Part shown: positions 26,081 to 36,989 of the stretch, piece by piece
How the letters are laid out: each line of letters starts with the position of its first letter
Numbering within the stretch: position 1 is the first letter of the stretch
Assembly: GCF_009856295.1 (NCBI RefSeq)
Contig: NZ_WMEU01000001.1
Location: 806,001-870,000 of the forward strand
Direction of reading: 5' to 3'
DNA: 64,000 nucleotides
DNA from: Pontibacillus yanchengensis
GTDB taxonomy: Bacteria > Bacillota > Bacilli > Bacillales > BH030062
The notes under the pieces: model-generated
Told to the model about the DNA's origin: nothing
The model's database searches: none
Seen by the model: the letters and a program-made list of their open reading frames with translations, nothing else
Translations under genes and position numbers: made by a program

Positions 26081-26989
26081 ATGAGCAGTCAATGGATTTT
26101 CCTAAACGGCCAATTCGTCAACAAGGAAGAAGCCGTAGTATCTGTTTACGATCATGGATTTTTATATGGAGACGGGGTGTTCGAAGGAATTCGTGCCTAT
26201 AGCGGAAACGTCTTTCGTTTAGAAGAACATTTAAAACGCCTATATGAATCCGCACAATCGATCTTGCTTGATGTTCCATACACGAAGGAGGAATTAAAGC
26301 AGATTATTGTCAATACAATCAGACACAATGAACTTGACAATGCATATATCCGCGTCGTTGTATCTCGAGGCGCTGGAAACCTTGGCCTAGATCCATCAAG
26401 CTGTTCAGCACCACGAGTTGTGGTGATCGCCGAAGCACTCGCTCTTTTTCCTAAGGAACTATATGAACGAGGATTACGATTAGGATCCGTTTCTACCAGA
26501 CGCAATCGACCAGACGTCTTAAGTCCTCAAGTTAAGTCTCTTAACTATTTAAATAATATTTTGGTTAAATTAGAGGCCAACCAAGCTGGCGTAGACGAAG
26601 CGTTAATGCTTAACGATCAAGGATATGTAACGGAAGGATCAGCAGATAATATCTTTATTGTTAAGAACGGCACGATTTATACCCCTCCTGTTTATCTAGG
26701 AGCTCTTGAAGGTGTTACCAGAAACGCCATTATTGATTTAGCAAAAGAACATGGCTATGACTTGAAAGAAGAACCATTTACTCGCCATGACGTATATGTA
26801 GCTGATGAAGTATTCCTTACAGGGACGGCAGCTGAAGTCATTGCTGTTGTAGAAGTTGACCAACGTAAAATCGGTGAAGGAAAACCAGGCGAGATGACAA
26901 ATGAACTTCTTGCCCTATTCAGAGAACTTGTAACAAGAGACGGGGTACAATGTTACCCCGATAGGCAGCAAGACGCTGTGGTTAGCTAA
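26081..26989 (+). CDS. ilvE: branched-chain amino acid aminotransferase
   Basis: PLP-dependent class IV aminotransferase making Leu, Ile and Val from their 2-oxo acids. The 302-residue protein has YDHGFLYGDGVFEG (about 23-36), the PLP lysine in QVKSLNYLNN (Lys152), EALMLNDQGYVTEGSADNIF (quoted in part: GYVTEGSADNIF) with the cofactor-binding Glu, and FLTGTAAEV. ATG 26081 is 9 nt from AAAGGAGTG; the frame is open 18 codons further upstream but without a ribosome site. It lies just before the T-box leader of ilvB, so readthrough could join them. A CGGGGTA/TACCCCG hairpin lies in its last codons. Confidence 0.93.
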   Translation: MSSQWIFLNGQFVNKEEAVVSVYDHGFLYGDGVFEGIRAYSGNVFRLEEHLKRLYESAQSILLDVPYTKEELKQIIVNTIRHNELDNAYIRVVVSRGAGNLGLDPSSCSAPRVVVIAEALALFPKELYERGLRLGSVSTRRNRPDVLSPQVKSLNYLNNILVKLEANQAGVDEALMLNDQGYVTEGSADNIFIVKNGTIYTPPVYLGALEGVTRNAIIDLAKEHGYDLKEEPFTRHDVYVADEVFLTGTAAEVIAVVEVDQRKIGEGKPGEMTNELLALFRELVTRDGVQCYPDRQQDAVVS

Positions 26990-27035
26990 GATAATCGTTA
27001 ATCAATTTACTTTAATAAAAGTATAGTCGTAAAAC

Positions 27036-27362
27036 ACGACGACGGGAATAAAGGTTTAAGATGCTGTATTCACAGAGAGCCGGGGTTGCTGGAAGCCCGG
27101 AAATACACCTTAATCCGACATCATCCCTGAGTGCTGGGCTGAACGATTCGTTTAGTAGGCTCAGCCAGGTGTTGACCATGCACCTGTTATCAAAAGAGAC
27201 CCCCCTTATCTCTTTTTCATCTTGCGGGCAGTCTCATAAGGTAGTGTTCGAGAGGATACTATAAATTAGGGTGGTACCGCGAAAGCCAAGATCTTTCGCC
27301 CCTACACATCCGCCATGAAGGCGGTCGTATTTGGGGTGAACTAGATCTTGGCTGTTTTTTTT
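27036..27362 (+). promoter_or_regulatory. T-box leader of the ilv-leu operon, probable Ile specifier
   Basis: Classic T-box riboswitch. It has the conserved AGGGTGGTACCGCG (27268-27281), a distal stem I loop GTTGCTGGAAGCC, and a terminator in which AGCCAAGATCT (27284-27294) pairs with AGATCTTGGCT (27343-27353) before nine Ts. Stem I can be drawn with GGGA pairing TCCC below an internal loop whose 3' side reads GACATCA; that places AUC (Ile), followed by a purine, in the specifier position. Uncharged tRNA-Ile would bind and prevent termination. B. subtilis uses a Leu specifier at the same operon, so this assignment should be checked. Confidence 0.9.
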
Positions 27363-27479
27363 GATTGCAGAAGCGAGCTTAGTCGCACATTTCTCTCACT
27401 ATACACTGGGAGCAATAGCTGGATGTAGCAAGGTGAAAATAAAAATAAATGAGGAATATTGCTAAACAACCTAACCCAA

Positions 27480-27493
27480 TGGGAACGTTCCCA
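27480..27493 (+). promoter_or_regulatory. 14-bp palindrome, cre-like site before ilvB
   Basis: TGGGAACGTTCCCA is a perfect palindrome with the TG...CG...CA layout of CcpA cre sites (one mismatch to WTGNAANCGNWNNCW). CcpA acts on ilv-leu in B. subtilis, but there upstream of the promoter; here the site lies between the T-box terminator and ilvB. Confidence 0.45.
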
Positions 27494-27546
27494 CCAAAGA
27501 GGAACGATTAATAAAAAAACTATTCATTGAAATGGAGGGATTACAG

Positions 27547-29277
27547 GTGAAGGTAGAAGCAAAAATGGCCATGAACACAGATTCTAACTCTAAGCCAAAT
27601 ACAGGTGCTGATCTACTCGTCAAAGCTTTGATTCAGGAAAAAGTTGATACACTATTCGGTTATCCCGGAGGTGCTGTTTTACCGATTTATGACGCGATTT
27701 ACAGAGCTGGGGATGGATTTGAACACATTTTAACTCGCCATGAACAAGGCGCTATTCATGCAGCTGAAGGTTACGCTCGTGTTTCAGGTAAGCCAGGTGT
27801 TGTAATTGCTACATCAGGTCCTGGAGCTACAAACCTTATTACAGGGATCGCAGACGCTATGATGGACTCATTACCTTTAGTTATTTTTACAGGTCAGGTG
27901 GCTTCAAATGTCATTGGCACTGATGCCTTTCAGGAAGCTGACGTAATGGGAATTACAACCCCAATTACAAAACACAATTATCAAGTTCAATCCATCAGCG
28001 ACCTGCCTCGCATTGTTAGAGAAGCTTTCCATATCGCTTCTACTGGCAGACCTGGTCCTGTAGTGGTTGATATCCCGAAGAATATTTCATCTGGTCCAGC
28101 CGAAGAAGAATATGAATCAACATTCTATCTTCCTGGCTATCAACCAAACCTTAAGCCAAACCCTCTTCAAATTAAGAAACTAGAGGATGCACTGGCGAAA
28201 GCGAAAAAACCTGTATTGCTAACAGGAGCTGGAATTATCCACGGCAATGCTTCAGAAGAACTAAAAGCATTCGCTCACCATCATGCAATCCCAGTTACCA
28301 ATACGCTACTAGGACTGGGAGGCTATCCTGGAAACGATGAACTTTTCCTGGGTATGGCAGGCATGCACGGAACATACGCCGCCAACATGGCGCTGTATGA
28401 ATGTGACTTACTCATTAATATCGGCTCTAGATTCGATGACCGATTAACCGGAAAACTGGAACATTTCGCACCCAATGCAACGGTTGCTCACGTAGACATC
28501 GACCCAGCTGAAATTGGTAAGAACATCACAACGCACATTCCAATCGTTGCTGACTCCAAAGAAGCATTGAAAGTTCTTCAAAAGCATGATGTGGAATCAA
28601 CGAATCATGGAGACTGGCTACGCCATCTTCAAGAATATAAAGAAGAATATCCACTTTGGTACAACAATCCTGAGGAAAAAATGGTACCACAGTGGTTAAT
28701 GGAAAAAGTTCATGAAGCAACTAATGGTGATGCCGTTGTAACCACTGATGTCGGGCAGCATCAAATGTGGGCAGCTCAGTACTATACCTTTAATGAACCT
28801 AATCGTTGGGTAACATCAGGAGGACTTGGAACGATGGGCTTTGGTTTCCCTGCAGCCATCGGTGCTTATCTTGCCAATCCAGAGAAGGCTTCTGTTGCAG
28901 TAGTTGGAGATGGTGGGTTCCAGATGACGATGCAAGAGCTGTCCATCCTACAGGAAAAGCGATATCCAGTAAAAGTGGTTATTGTAAACAACGAAGCACT
29001 TGGAATGGTTCGACAATGGCAAGAAAAATTCTATGAAGAGCGCTATTCGGAATCACTTCTTCACACTCAACCGGATTTCGTAAAACTAAGTGAAAGTTAC
29101 AATGTTAATGCACTAAAAATCGAAAGCCAGCAACATCTTGAAGAAGTGTTACCTGAACTAATGCAAAACGATGAACCAGTCGTATTGGATTGCCGCGTCC
29201 TTCAACAAGAAAACGTCTATCCTATGATCGCTCCAGGAAAAGGTTTACATGAAATGATTGGAGTGAAACCAACATGA
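27547..29277 (+). CDS. ilvB: acetolactate synthase, large catalytic subunit
   Basis: ThDP-, FAD- and Mg-dependent enzyme joining two pyruvates, or pyruvate and 2-oxobutyrate, in the first common step of branched-chain synthesis. The 576-residue protein has [12 protein letters not shown], the catalytic Glu in [22 protein letters not shown], and the ThDP/Mg motif GDGGFQM...NNEALGMV near residue 455. I start at GTG 27547, 8 nt after GGAGGG; the in-frame ATG 5 codons earlier overlaps the ribosome site. The gene overlaps ilvN by ATGA. First gene after the T-box. Confidence 0.95.
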   Translation: MKVEAKMAMNTDSNSKPNTGADLLVKALIQEKVDTLFGYPGGAVLPIYDAIYRAGDGFEHILTRHEQGAIHAAEGYARVSGKPGVVIATSGPGATNLITGIADAMMDSLPLVIFTGQVASNVIGTDAFQEADVMGITTPITKHNYQVQSISDLPRIVREAFHIASTGRPGPVVVDIPKNISSGPAEEEYESTFYLPGYQPNLKPNPLQIKKLEDALAKAKKPVLLTGAGIIHGNASEELKAFAHHHAIPVTNTLLGLGGYPGNDELFLGMAGMHGTYAANMALYECDLLINIGSRFDDRLTGKLEHFAPNATVAHVDIDPAEIGKNITTHIPIVADSKEALKVLQKHDVESTNHGDWLRHLQEYKEEYPLWYNNPEEKMVPQWLMEKVHEATNGDAVVTTDVGQHQMWAAQYYTFNEPNRWVTSGGLGTMGFGFPAAIGAYLANPEKASVAVVGDGGFQMTMQELSILQEKRYPVKVVIVNNEALGMVRQWQEKFYEERYSESLLHTQPDFVKLSESYNVNALKIESQQHLEEVLPELMQNDEPVVLDCRVLQQENVYPMIAPGKGLHEMIGVKPT

Positions 29278-29798
29278 AACGAATCATAACCGCTACCGTT
29301 CAAAACCGCAGTGGTGTATTAAACCGAATTACAGGCCTACTCCAAAAAAGGCAATTTAACATTGAAAGTATATCGGTTGGGCGCACAGAAACAGAAGGCA
29401 TTTCGAAAATGACGTTTGTCGTAGATGTAGAGGATTTCCAGAAACTCGAGCAACTTACAAAACAATTAAACAAACAAGTTGATGTTTTGAAAGTTTCAGA
29501 TATTACAGAGAAAGCAATTGTAGCTAGAGAGCTTGCCCTCATTAAAATTGGGAGTAATGCTCAACAGCGAAGCGAAATTCAAGGCATCATTGAACCGTTT
29601 CGTGCGGATGTCATTGACGTTAGTAAGGAAAGCCTTACCGTTCAAGCCACAGGCAAATCCGAGAAAATCGAAGCACTCATTGAATTGCTTCGCCCATATG
29701 GCATTAAAGAATTAGCTCGTACAGGATTAACCGCATTTCAGCGGGGACAGCAGCCTCAAGTTGCTGACCTCACCTCCTCCTATTCATTATTACAATAG
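29274..29798 (+). CDS. ilvN: acetolactate synthase, small regulatory subunit
   Basis: Regulatory partner of IlvB, also called ilvH, conferring valine feedback sensitivity. The 174-residue protein begins with an ACT domain (about 2-78: [21 protein letters not shown], quoted in part as [14 protein letters not shown]) followed by a second ALS_ss_C half (about 80-158, ending [10 protein letters not shown]). It overlaps ilvB by 4 bp, so translation is likely coupled for matched stoichiometry. Confidence 0.95.
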   Translation: MKRIITATVQNRSGVLNRITGLLQKRQFNIESISVGRTETEGISKMTFVVDVEDFQKLEQLTKQLNKQVDVLKVSDITEKAIVARELALIKIGSNAQQRSEIQGIIEPFRADVIDVSKESLTVQATGKSEKIEALIELLRPYGIKELARTGLTAFQRGQQPQVADLTSSYSLLQ

Positions 29799-29870
29799 GA
29801 TGGATGAAAGCACGAACTAGCAAGATTAATATAAACAATACTCATTAAAAATTCGAAAGGATGATCAAAC

Positions 29871-30908
29871 ATGGCAGAGGTACTTTATCACAACGATATT
29901 CAAGACGAGGTATTAAAAGCGAAAAAGGTTGCAGTAGTAGGATATGGCTCCCAAGGTCATGCTCACGCGCAGAACCTTAAAGAAAGTGGCTATAACGTAG
30001 TAGTTGGACTTCGCCCAGGAAAATCATGGACGAAAGCAGAAAACGACGGCCAAGAAGTTAAACGCGTAGCTGACGCAGTAGCAGAAGCAGACGTGGTTAT
30101 GGTGCTTCTACCAGATGAGCATCAACCTTCTGTATTTGAACATGACATTAAACCAAATCTACAGGCCGGAAATGCATTGGCATTTGCACATGGTTTCAAC
30201 GTTCACTTCAATCAAGTTGTCCCACCAGCTGATGTGGATGTATTCCTAGTAGCTCCAAAAGGACCAGGACATCTAGTGCGACGCACATTCGAAGAAGGTG
30301 CTGGAGTCCCTTCCCTATATGGTGTTTTCCAGGATTACACTGGTCAGGCAAGTGAGGTAGCGAAAGCTTATGCTAAAGGAATTGGGTCTGGTCGAGCAGG
30401 CGTACTAGAAACTTCCTTCCAAGAAGAGACTGAAACAGATCTATTCGGTGAGCAAGCTGTACTATGTGGCGGACTTTCAAGCCTTGTAAAAGCAGGTTTT
30501 GAAACACTTACAGAAGCTGGTTATCAACCAGAGGTTGCTTACTTCGAATGTATGCACGAGTTGAAGCTAATTGTTGACCTTATGTATGAAGGCGGACTAG
30601 AGAACATGCGTTATTCTGTATCCGATACAGCTCAGTGGGGCGATTTCGTATCCGGCAAACGCATCGTTGATGAAGGCACGAAAGAACGCATGAAAGGCGT
30701 ACTGAACGACATCCAAACAGGTGCTTTCGCAAAAGGTTGGATCCTTGAAAACCAGGCAAATCGTCCAGAATTTAACGCTATCAACGTTCGTGAGAACCAA
30801 CATCAAATCGAGCAAGTAGGTCGTGAACTACGAGAATTGATGCCTTTCGTTAAGGAATCTGAAAAAGTCAAATCTGAAAAGGAAGTGGTCAATAATGGCT
30901 CACGTTAA
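29871..30908 (+). CDS. ilvC: ketol-acid reductoisomerase
   Basis: Class I KARI: Mg- and NAD(P)H-dependent rearrangement and reduction of acetolactate and acetohydroxybutyrate. The 345-residue protein has Rossmann motif [17 protein letters not shown] (about 25-41), LLPDEHQ, and the all-helical C-terminal domain with [14 protein letters not shown] and [18 protein letters not shown], which carry the metal-binding acids. The C-terminal tail is Lys/Glu-rich. The last 14 nt overlap leuA. Confidence 0.96.
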   Translation: MAEVLYHNDIQDEVLKAKKVAVVGYGSQGHAHAQNLKESGYNVVVGLRPGKSWTKAENDGQEVKRVADAVAEADVVMVLLPDEHQPSVFEHDIKPNLQAGNALAFAHGFNVHFNQVVPPADVDVFLVAPKGPGHLVRRTFEEGAGVPSLYGVFQDYTGQASEVAKAYAKGIGSGRAGVLETSFQEETETDLFGEQAVLCGGLSSLVKAGFETLTEAGYQPEVAYFECMHELKLIVDLMYEGGLENMRYSVSDTAQWGDFVSGKRIVDEGTKERMKGVLNDIQTGAFAKGWILENQANRPEFNAINVRENQHQIEQVGRELRELMPFVKESEKVKSEKEVVNNGSR

Positions 30909-32439
30909 GGTCTTTGACACAACTCTACGAGATGGCGAACAGTCCCCTGGCGTTAACCTGAATCAATTAGAAAAACTTGAAATTGCTAAGCAACTGGAAC
31001 GTTTTGGTGTAGATATTATGGAAGCGGGTTTTCCCGCTTCTTCCCAAAGTGAATTTCACTCTGTTCAGACAATCGCTCGTACGATTGAAAATTCTTCCGT
31101 AACTGGTCTTGCCAGGGCGAAGAAATCAGATATTGATACAGCGTGGGAAGCGTTAAAAGATGCTGCAGAGCCGCGCTTGCACATTTTCCTAGCAACCTCC
31201 CCTATTCATATGACACACAAACTACAGAAATCACCTGATGAAGTAATTGATATTGCAGTAGATATGGTGTCTTACGCAAGAGAGAAGTTCCCTCAAGTGG
31301 AATGGTCAGCAGAAGATGCATGTCGCTCTGATCGGGAGTTTTTAGTAAGAATCATTGAAAAAGTAATTGATGCAGGAGCTACTGTCATTAACGTACCTGA
31401 CACAGTTGGTTACAGTACCCCTGCAGAATACGGTGATCTTTTCCGTTACCTTCGTGAAAATGTGCCAAATATTGATCAAGTATCCCTATCTGCCCATTGC
31501 CATGATGACCTTGGTATGGCTGTAGCAAACTCCTTAGCAGCCATCGAAAATGGCGCTACTCAAGTGGAAGGTACCATCAATGGCATTGGGGAGCGCGCAG
31601 GAAATGCTAGTCTTGAAGAAATCGCAGTCGCTCTAACCATTCGAAATAATTATTATAACTATCAAACAAACCTAGTTCTTAGTGAAATTAAACGAACTAG
31701 TGACTTGGTTAGTAAATTTACTGGCATGGAAGTACCAGGAAACAAAGCTGTTGTAGGTCGCAATGCCTTCGCTCACGAATCTGGTATTCACCAAGATGGC
31801 ATGCTGAAGAACGCTTCTACCTATGAAATTATCACTCCAGAAATGGTTGGCATCCATAAGAGTAACATGGTACTAGGCAAGCATTCTGGTAAGCACGCAT
31901 TCGTAGAAAAAGTAGAAGGTCTAGGTTATTCCCTTTCTGAAGAAAATCTAATGGATGCTTTTAAATCCTTCAAAAGCTTAACGGATCGTAAAAAAGAAGT
32001 AACAGATGAAGATCTTTTCACGATTCTTACCAACGTTCAAACCGATACGCAAGATGCTCCTAAGTATAAATTGGATGCATTCCAAGTGCAGTATGGTTCT
32101 TCTAACATTCCTACTGCTACAGTCGTTCTAACGACACCAGATGGCTCTAAAGAAGAAACAGCAGGCACTGGACGTGGAAGTGTGGAAGCCATTTACAACA
32201 CACTAGATTCGTTGATTCATGAAGAGGTTCACCTAGAAGACTATCGTTTAAGCTCAATTGGCGAAGGGCGTGATGCTTTAGCCGAAGTCCATGTACGCCT
32301 TACAGTAAATGACGTACCAATTAACGGTCGTGGCGCTGCCCAGGACGTATTAGAAGCTTCTGCGCACGCGTTTCTAAACGCTGTCAATCGCGTACTGCTT
32401 AACCCTAATTCACAACAAAAACAAACAGCAAATTTATAA
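30895..32439 (+). CDS. leuA: 2-isopropylmalate synthase
   Basis: First committed step to leucine: condenses 2-oxoisovalerate with acetyl-CoA. The 514-residue protein has the TIM-barrel start [14 protein letters not shown] (about 6-19), metal ligands in [14 protein letters not shown] (about 200-213), GNASLEE, and the C-terminal LeuA dimer/regulatory domain (about 390-505) through which leucine inhibits. The start overlaps ilvC by 14 nt, with AAAAGGAAGTGG upstream. Full length for the family. Confidence 0.96.
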   Translation: MAHVKVFDTTLRDGEQSPGVNLNQLEKLEIAKQLERFGVDIMEAGFPASSQSEFHSVQTIARTIENSSVTGLARAKKSDIDTAWEALKDAAEPRLHIFLATSPIHMTHKLQKSPDEVIDIAVDMVSYAREKFPQVEWSAEDACRSDREFLVRIIEKVIDAGATVINVPDTVGYSTPAEYGDLFRYLRENVPNIDQVSLSAHCHDDLGMAVANSLAAIENGATQVEGTINGIGERAGNASLEEIAVALTIRNNYYNYQTNLVLSEIKRTSDLVSKFTGMEVPGNKAVVGRNAFAHESGIHQDGMLKNASTYEIITPEMVGIHKSNMVLGKHSGKHAFVEKVEGLGYSLSEENLMDAFKSFKSLTDRKKEVTDEDLFTILTNVQTDTQDAPKYKLDAFQVQYGSSNIPTATVVLTTPDGSKEETAGTGRGSVEAIYNTLDSLIHEEVHLEDYRLSSIGEGRDALAEVHVRLTVNDVPINGRGAAQDVLEASAHAFLNAVNRVLLNPNSQQKQTANL

Positions 32440-32455
32440 AAGGAGGATGTTTTTA

Positions 32456-33562
32456 ATGGAAAAACAAATCGTCTTGCTTCCAGGGGATGGCATCGGTAGT
32501 GAAGTCATCCAATCTGCTAGGCAAGTGTTAGACGCCATTACGGAACGTTTCAACCATACGTTCACGTACCACACACATGATATCGGTGGAGTTGCCATTG
32601 ATCAACAAGGCACTCCCCTCCCCCAAGATACCGTTCGAGCTTGCGAGCAAGCCGATGCAGTCCTCCTTGGAGCTGTTGGAGGTCCTAAGTGGGATAACAA
32701 TCCTTCCCACCTTCGACCTGAGAAAGGATTACTTGGTATTCGTAAATCTTTAGGGCTTTTTGCAAATCTACGTCCTATTAAAGGTTTCCCACAACTTCTA
32801 CACTCCTCCCCTCTCAAGCATGAGGTAGTAGATGGAAGTGACTTGTTGATTGTCCGTGAACTAACAGGTGGTCTTTATTTTGGAAAGCCGAGCGAACGAA
32901 GCCACGATGGGAATTCTGTAGTCGACACACTAGCTTATGAACGCCATGAAATTGAACGAATTGTCGATAATGCCTTCAAAAGTGCTCAGCTTCGTCGAAA
33001 GCATCTAACTTCAGTAGATAAAGCAAACGTACTTGAATCTAGTAAACTTTGGCGTGAAGTTGTCGAAGAGAAAAAGGCTGACTATCCTGATGTCACTGTA
33101 GAACATCAATTGGTCGATGCAGCTGCTATGAAACTCATTACAGCTCCTACTGATTTTGATGTCATCGTAACGGAAAATATGTTTGGAGATATCTTAAGTG
33201 ATGAAGCATCTGTCTTAACAGGATCACTAGGTATGCTTCCTTCTGCAAGTTTACGAGATGACGGTGTTGGATTATATGAACCTGTACATGGTTCAGCGCC
33301 AGATATTGCAGGAAAAGGCGTAGCCAATCCTTTAGCTATGATTCTTTCAACCGCTATGATGCTTCGCCATTCCTTCCATCTTGAAAAAGAAGCGAACATC
33401 GTTGAAGAAGCTGTACAACAAGTACTTCAAGATGGTTATCACACAGGAGATTTAGATGTTAAGAATGGCCAGCTTGTAGGTACGAAAGAAATGACACGAC
33501 GCGTACTTGAACATGTAACATCTCAAGACGCAACAAATAGTATCATGACATGCTACGCATAG
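32456..33562 (+). CDS. leuB: 3-isopropylmalate dehydrogenase
   Basis: NAD- and metal-dependent oxidative decarboxylation of 3-isopropylmalate. The 368-residue protein has [11 protein letters not shown] (about 6-16), [10 protein letters not shown], and the metal/NAD site [20 protein letters not shown] (about 242-261) followed by [18 protein letters not shown] 32456 is 9 nt from AAGGAGG; an ATG three codons earlier lies against that site. 16 bp after leuA. Confidence 0.96.
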   Translation: MEKQIVLLPGDGIGSEVIQSARQVLDAITERFNHTFTYHTHDIGGVAIDQQGTPLPQDTVRACEQADAVLLGAVGGPKWDNNPSHLRPEKGLLGIRKSLGLFANLRPIKGFPQLLHSSPLKHEVVDGSDLLIVRELTGGLYFGKPSERSHDGNSVVDTLAYERHEIERIVDNAFKSAQLRRKHLTSVDKANVLESSKLWREVVEEKKADYPDVTVEHQLVDAAAMKLITAPTDFDVIVTENMFGDILSDEASVLTGSLGMLPSASLRDDGVGLYEPVHGSAPDIAGKGVANPLAMILSTAMMLRHSFHLEKEANIVEEAVQQVLQDGYHTGDLDVKNGQLVGTKEMTRRVLEHVTSQDATNSIMTCYA

Positions 33563-33590
33563 AAAGCCTAAGCAAGAAGGAGTGGAATCA

Positions 33591-35006
33591 ATGACACAGC
33601 CCAAAACAATCATCGATAAAATCTGGAATAAACACTTGGTTCATCAAGAAGAAGGTAAACCGGACCTTCTATACGTTGACCTTCATCTAGTACACGAAGT
33701 AACCTCCCCTCAAGCATTTGAGGGGCTTCGCCTAAATAACCGTAAAGTCCGTCGCCCAGAATTGACGTACGCAACAATGGACCACAACGTGCCAACGATT
33801 CACCGTAATGTCATTAAAGATGAAGTGTCAAAAAAACAAATGGAAACACTTAAGCAAAACTGTAATGAGTTTGGTGTAGAACTTGCAGATATCGATCACC
33901 CTGATCAAGGTATCGTTCACGTAATCGGACCAGAACTTGGTTTAACCCACCCGGGGAAAACAATTGTTTGTGGTGATAGCCACACATCAACACACGGAGC
34001 GTTTGGTGCTATTGCATTTGGTATCGGAACTAGTGAAGTTGAGCATGTTCTTGCTACCCAAACGCTATGGCAAGCTAGCCCTAAAACATTGAACGTAAAA
34101 GTCAACGGGGAACTTGGCAAAGGCGTCACTGCAAAAGACTTAATCCTAGCCATCATCGCAAAATACGGTGTCCGTTTTGGAACAGGCTACATTATTGAGT
34201 ACACTGGCCAAGCCATCCGATCTCTATCGATGGAAGAGCGCATGACTGTATGCAATATGTCTATCGAAGCAGGTGCTCGTGCTGGATTAATCAGCCCTGA
34301 CGAAACGACTTTTGAGTATATCCGTGGAAAACGCCATGCTCCAAAAGGAGAGGACTTCGAGAAAGCAGTCGAAGAGTGGAGAGCTCTTGCAACAGATGAA
34401 GGAGCTGAATATGATGCGACAGTTGAAATTGATGCTGACGAAGTGGAACCTCAAGTAACATGGGGTACGAATCCTGGCATGTGTGTTCCAGTTAGTGCGA
34501 CAGTTCCAACTCCTGAAAGCGGAGAAACTGTGAATGAAAAGGCTGAAATTCAACGTGCACTAGAATATATGGATCTTGAAGCTGGTCAACCTATGTCCTC
34601 CATTCAGCTAGAGCATGTCTTTATTGGATCTTGCACGAACTCTCGTCTAAGTGACTTGAGAAAAGCCGCTGATATTGTTCGTGGTAAGCAGGTTCATCCT
34701 TCTATCAACGCTCTAGTTGTACCTGGTTCTAAATCAGTCAAAGAGGCTGCAGAAGCAGAAGGATTGGATACAGTCTTCAAATCAGCTGGATTCCAGTGGC
34801 GCGATGCAGGTTGCAGCATGTGTCTAGCGATGAACGACGACATCATTCCACCAGGAGAACGTTGTGCATCAACATCCAACCGTAACTTCGAAGGCCGCCA
34901 AGGTACAGACGCAAGAACTCATCTTGTTAGTCCTGAAATGGCTGCAATTGCTGCGATTGAAGGTCGTTTTGTAGACGTAAGACAATACACCGAGCAGCCG
35001 GTTTAA
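33591..35006 (+). CDS. leuC: 3-isopropylmalate dehydratase, large subunit
   Basis: Aconitase-family [4Fe-4S] subunit of isopropylmalate isomerase, working with LeuD. The 471-residue protein has [24 protein letters not shown] (first cluster Cys, about 348) and [11 protein letters not shown] (the other two, about 408 and 411). ATG 33591 is spaced 8 nt from AAGGAGTGG. 28 bp after leuB, 23 bp before leuD. Confidence 0.96.
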   Translation: MTQPKTIIDKIWNKHLVHQEEGKPDLLYVDLHLVHEVTSPQAFEGLRLNNRKVRRPELTYATMDHNVPTIHRNVIKDEVSKKQMETLKQNCNEFGVELADIDHPDQGIVHVIGPELGLTHPGKTIVCGDSHTSTHGAFGAIAFGIGTSEVEHVLATQTLWQASPKTLNVKVNGELGKGVTAKDLILAIIAKYGVRFGTGYIIEYTGQAIRSLSMEERMTVCNMSIEAGARAGLISPDETTFEYIRGKRHAPKGEDFEKAVEEWRALATDEGAEYDATVEIDADEVEPQVTWGTNPGMCVPVSATVPTPESGETVNEKAEIQRALEYMDLEAGQPMSSIQLEHVFIGSCTNSRLSDLRKAADIVRGKQVHPSINALVVPGSKSVKEAAEAEGLDTVFKSAGFQWRDAGCSMCLAMNDDIIPPGERCASTSNRNFEGRQGTDARTHLVSPEMAAIAAIEGRFVDVRQYTEQPV

Positions 35007-35029
35007 CTTTTAACTATAGGAGGGATATC

Positions 35030-35614
35030 ATGGAACCAATCCAACAACACACAGGCAAGGTTTATCCGTTAAACCGCGCCAACGTAGATACAGACCAAAT
35101 TATTCCTAAACAATTTCTGAAGCGAATTGAACGCCAAGGCTTCGGCCAATTCCTTTTCTATAATTGGCGGTATTACGAAGATGGTACAGCTAAAGAGGAT
35201 TTCTCCTTAAACGAGGAAAAATATCAAGACGCTACCATCTTAGTTGCTGGTGAAAACTTTGGGTGCGGCTCTTCTCGTGAGCACGCCCCTTGGGCATTAG
35301 AAGACTTTGGTTTCAGAGTTATTATCGCACCAAGTTTTGCTGACATTTTTTATAATAACTGTGTGAAAAATGGTATCTTACCTGTTACACTATCAGAAGA
35401 GCAAACTCAGGAATTAATGAACCGTGCAGAAGCTGAAGATTATCCGCTAACGGTAAATCTTGAGGATCAAACTGTTTCAGATGAGTATGATTTTCATGCA
35501 CAGTTTGACATTGATAACTACTCTAAAGAAATGCTTATTAACGGCTGGGATGAAATTGCCGTTACACTAACTAAGCAGGATAAAATTGATGAGTACGAAG
35601 AACAAATGCGCTAG
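35030..35614 (+). CDS. leuD: 3-isopropylmalate dehydratase, small subunit
   Basis: Swivelling-domain subunit that completes the LeuCD active site. The 194-residue protein has NVDTDQIIPKQFLK (about 18-31) and the substrate-binding GENFGCGSSREHAPWAL (about 74-90). AGGAGGGATATC precedes the ATG. The stop codon lies inside a 9-bp hairpin (35611-35645), and the operon may weaken or end here, before the threonine dehydratase. Confidence 0.96.
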   Translation: MEPIQQHTGKVYPLNRANVDTDQIIPKQFLKRIERQGFGQFLFYNWRYYEDGTAKEDFSLNEEKYQDATILVAGENFGCGSSREHAPWALEDFGFRVIIAPSFADIFYNNCVKNGILPVTLSEEQTQELMNRAEAEDYPLTVNLEDQTVSDEYDFHAQFDIDNYSKEMLINGWDEIAVTLTKQDKIDEYEEQMR

Positions 35615-35645
35615 CGCCTTGCTCACCCCGAGGGGGAGGCGCTAG
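35611..35645 (+). repeat. short GC-rich hairpin overlapping the leuD stop
   Basis: CTAGCGCCT pairs with AGGCGCTAG around CACCCCGAGGGGG. It ends like the interspersed repeats (GGCGCTAGAGCTAGAC) and resembles the longer hairpin at 55284. No T-run follows. Confidence 0.55.
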
Positions 35646-35721
35646 AGCTAGACATTTAAACAAACATTAGGAGTGTGAAGACATTGGGAATTGCTTAACA
35701 GGAAAGAAAGTCACGGAGGCG

Positions 35722-36675
35722 ATGAATCATCTTAAAGATATCGTTCATCGTACCCCTTTACAAACATCAACATCCATTAACGAAATGACTGGGAAAAACA
35801 TTTTCTTTAAGATGGAAAACCAACAAAAAACCGGCGCTTTTAAAGTAAGAGGTGCCAGCTACAAGATCTCACAATTAACGCAGCAAGAAGCGAATCGAGG
35901 GGTTATTGCCGCATCCGCAGGGAATCATGCGCAGGGCGTTGCACTAGCCGCTTCCAAACGAGGCATCGAAGCAAAAATATATATGCCTGAACATACACCA
36001 GAGGCGAAGATTCGGGCTACGAAAGCATATGGAGCCACTATCATGTTAACCGGTGAATCCTTTCAAGAAGCCTATCAGGCCGCACTAGAGGATCAAGAGC
36101 AGAACAACAGTGTCTTCGTGCATCCATTTGATGACGTTGACGTGATGGCCGGCCAAGGAACCATTGCCGTAGAAATGCTCGAACAAAATCCAGACTTAGA
36201 TACACTTCTTGTTCCCATTGGTGGAGGTGGTCTGATTAGTGGAGTGGCTGTCGCCGCCAAGTCGATAAAACCCGATATTAACGTCATCGGTGTTCAAGCC
36301 AAAGAAGCGAGTGCAACATACAATCGTTTTTACAAAAAGGGAGCGTCTTCTCTAACCCAAGTCAAAACAATTGCGGACGGCATCGCCGTGAAACAACCAG
36401 GTATGGCGACATTCCCAATCATCAACCAATATGTAGATGAAATTGTCACCGTCACTGAGCCAGATATTGCATCCGCAATGCTTTATATGCTCGAACGTAA
36501 CAAAAGCCTCGTAGAAGGTGCTGGAGCATCAGCATTCGCAGGCCTACTAGCACACGGGAAACACCTAAACGCACAAAATGTAGGAATCGTAGTCAGTGGC
36601 GGGAATATGGATGTCTCCAAAATGCCAACCATCCAACACCTGGCAAGCAACCACAAAGTCAGACATTTAGCTTGA
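35722..36675 (+). CDS. ilvA: threonine dehydratase (deaminase), short form
   Basis: PLP enzyme converting threonine to 2-oxobutyrate, the entry to isoleucine. From ATG 35722 the product has 317 residues: HRTPLQTS, PLP lysine in KTGAFKVRGA (about 41), SAGNHAQGVA, the phosphate loop PIGGGGLISG, and a C-terminal VVSGGNMD. It lacks the regulatory ACT domain of long IlvA, so Ile feedback through that domain is not expected. The annotated ATG is only 2 nt from GGAGG, and the frame upstream (KKVTEA) looks coding. An ATT at 35683 is 9 nt from AGGAG and would give 330 residues. Confidence 0.88.
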   Translation: MNHLKDIVHRTPLQTSTSINEMTGKNIFFKMENQQKTGAFKVRGASYKISQLTQQEANRGVIAASAGNHAQGVALAASKRGIEAKIYMPEHTPEAKIRATKAYGATIMLTGESFQEAYQAALEDQEQNNSVFVHPFDDVDVMAGQGTIAVEMLEQNPDLDTLLVPIGGGGLISGVAVAAKSIKPDINVIGVQAKEASATYNRFYKKGASSLTQVKTIADGIAVKQPGMATFPIINQYVDEIVTVTEPDIASAMLYMLERNKSLVEGAGASAFAGLLAHGKHLNAQNVGIVVSGGNMDVSKMPTIQHLASNHKVRHLA

Positions 36676-36690
36676 GAGTAAGATTAACTG

Positions 36691-36898
36691 AAAAGCGCAA
36701 GCGCCTGTATAGCGATGTACAAACTGCTGCCCACAGGACGTGGGTTGGTTCGATGTTTGCTGCGTGATGCAGCGGTCTTAATCGAACTTCTCTCCGTGTG
36801 AGATAAAGGATACACGAGGAGCTACAGTAATTCGATGTTGACTTATCGTAAGTAGGAAGCAGGAACTTGGCTAGTAGCTGGGCGCTTGAGCCTTAGAC
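36691..36898 (+). repeat. interspersed ~210-bp structured repeat, copy F
   Basis: Full-length copy: AAGCGCCTGTATAGC at the 5' end pairs with GCTGGGCGCTT at the 3' end. Stem 1 is CCCACA/CGTGGG; stem 2 is TTCGAT/ATCGAA enclosing GCTGC(GT)/(AT)GCAGC. Confidence 0.85.
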
Positions 36899-36930
36899 AT
36901 GTAAGAGCCAGAACATATATATTCTTTTTT

Positions 36931-36961
36931 AAAAAGGAGCCTAATTAGGCTCCTTTTTTAT
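36931..36961. terminator. bidirectional terminator
   Basis: AAAGGAGCCT pairs with AGGCTCCTTT around AATT, with A-run before and T-run after, between convergent ilvA and the DUF1292 gene. Confidence 0.88.
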
Positions 36962-36989
36962 TAATGCATACATTTCATATTACTAACTC

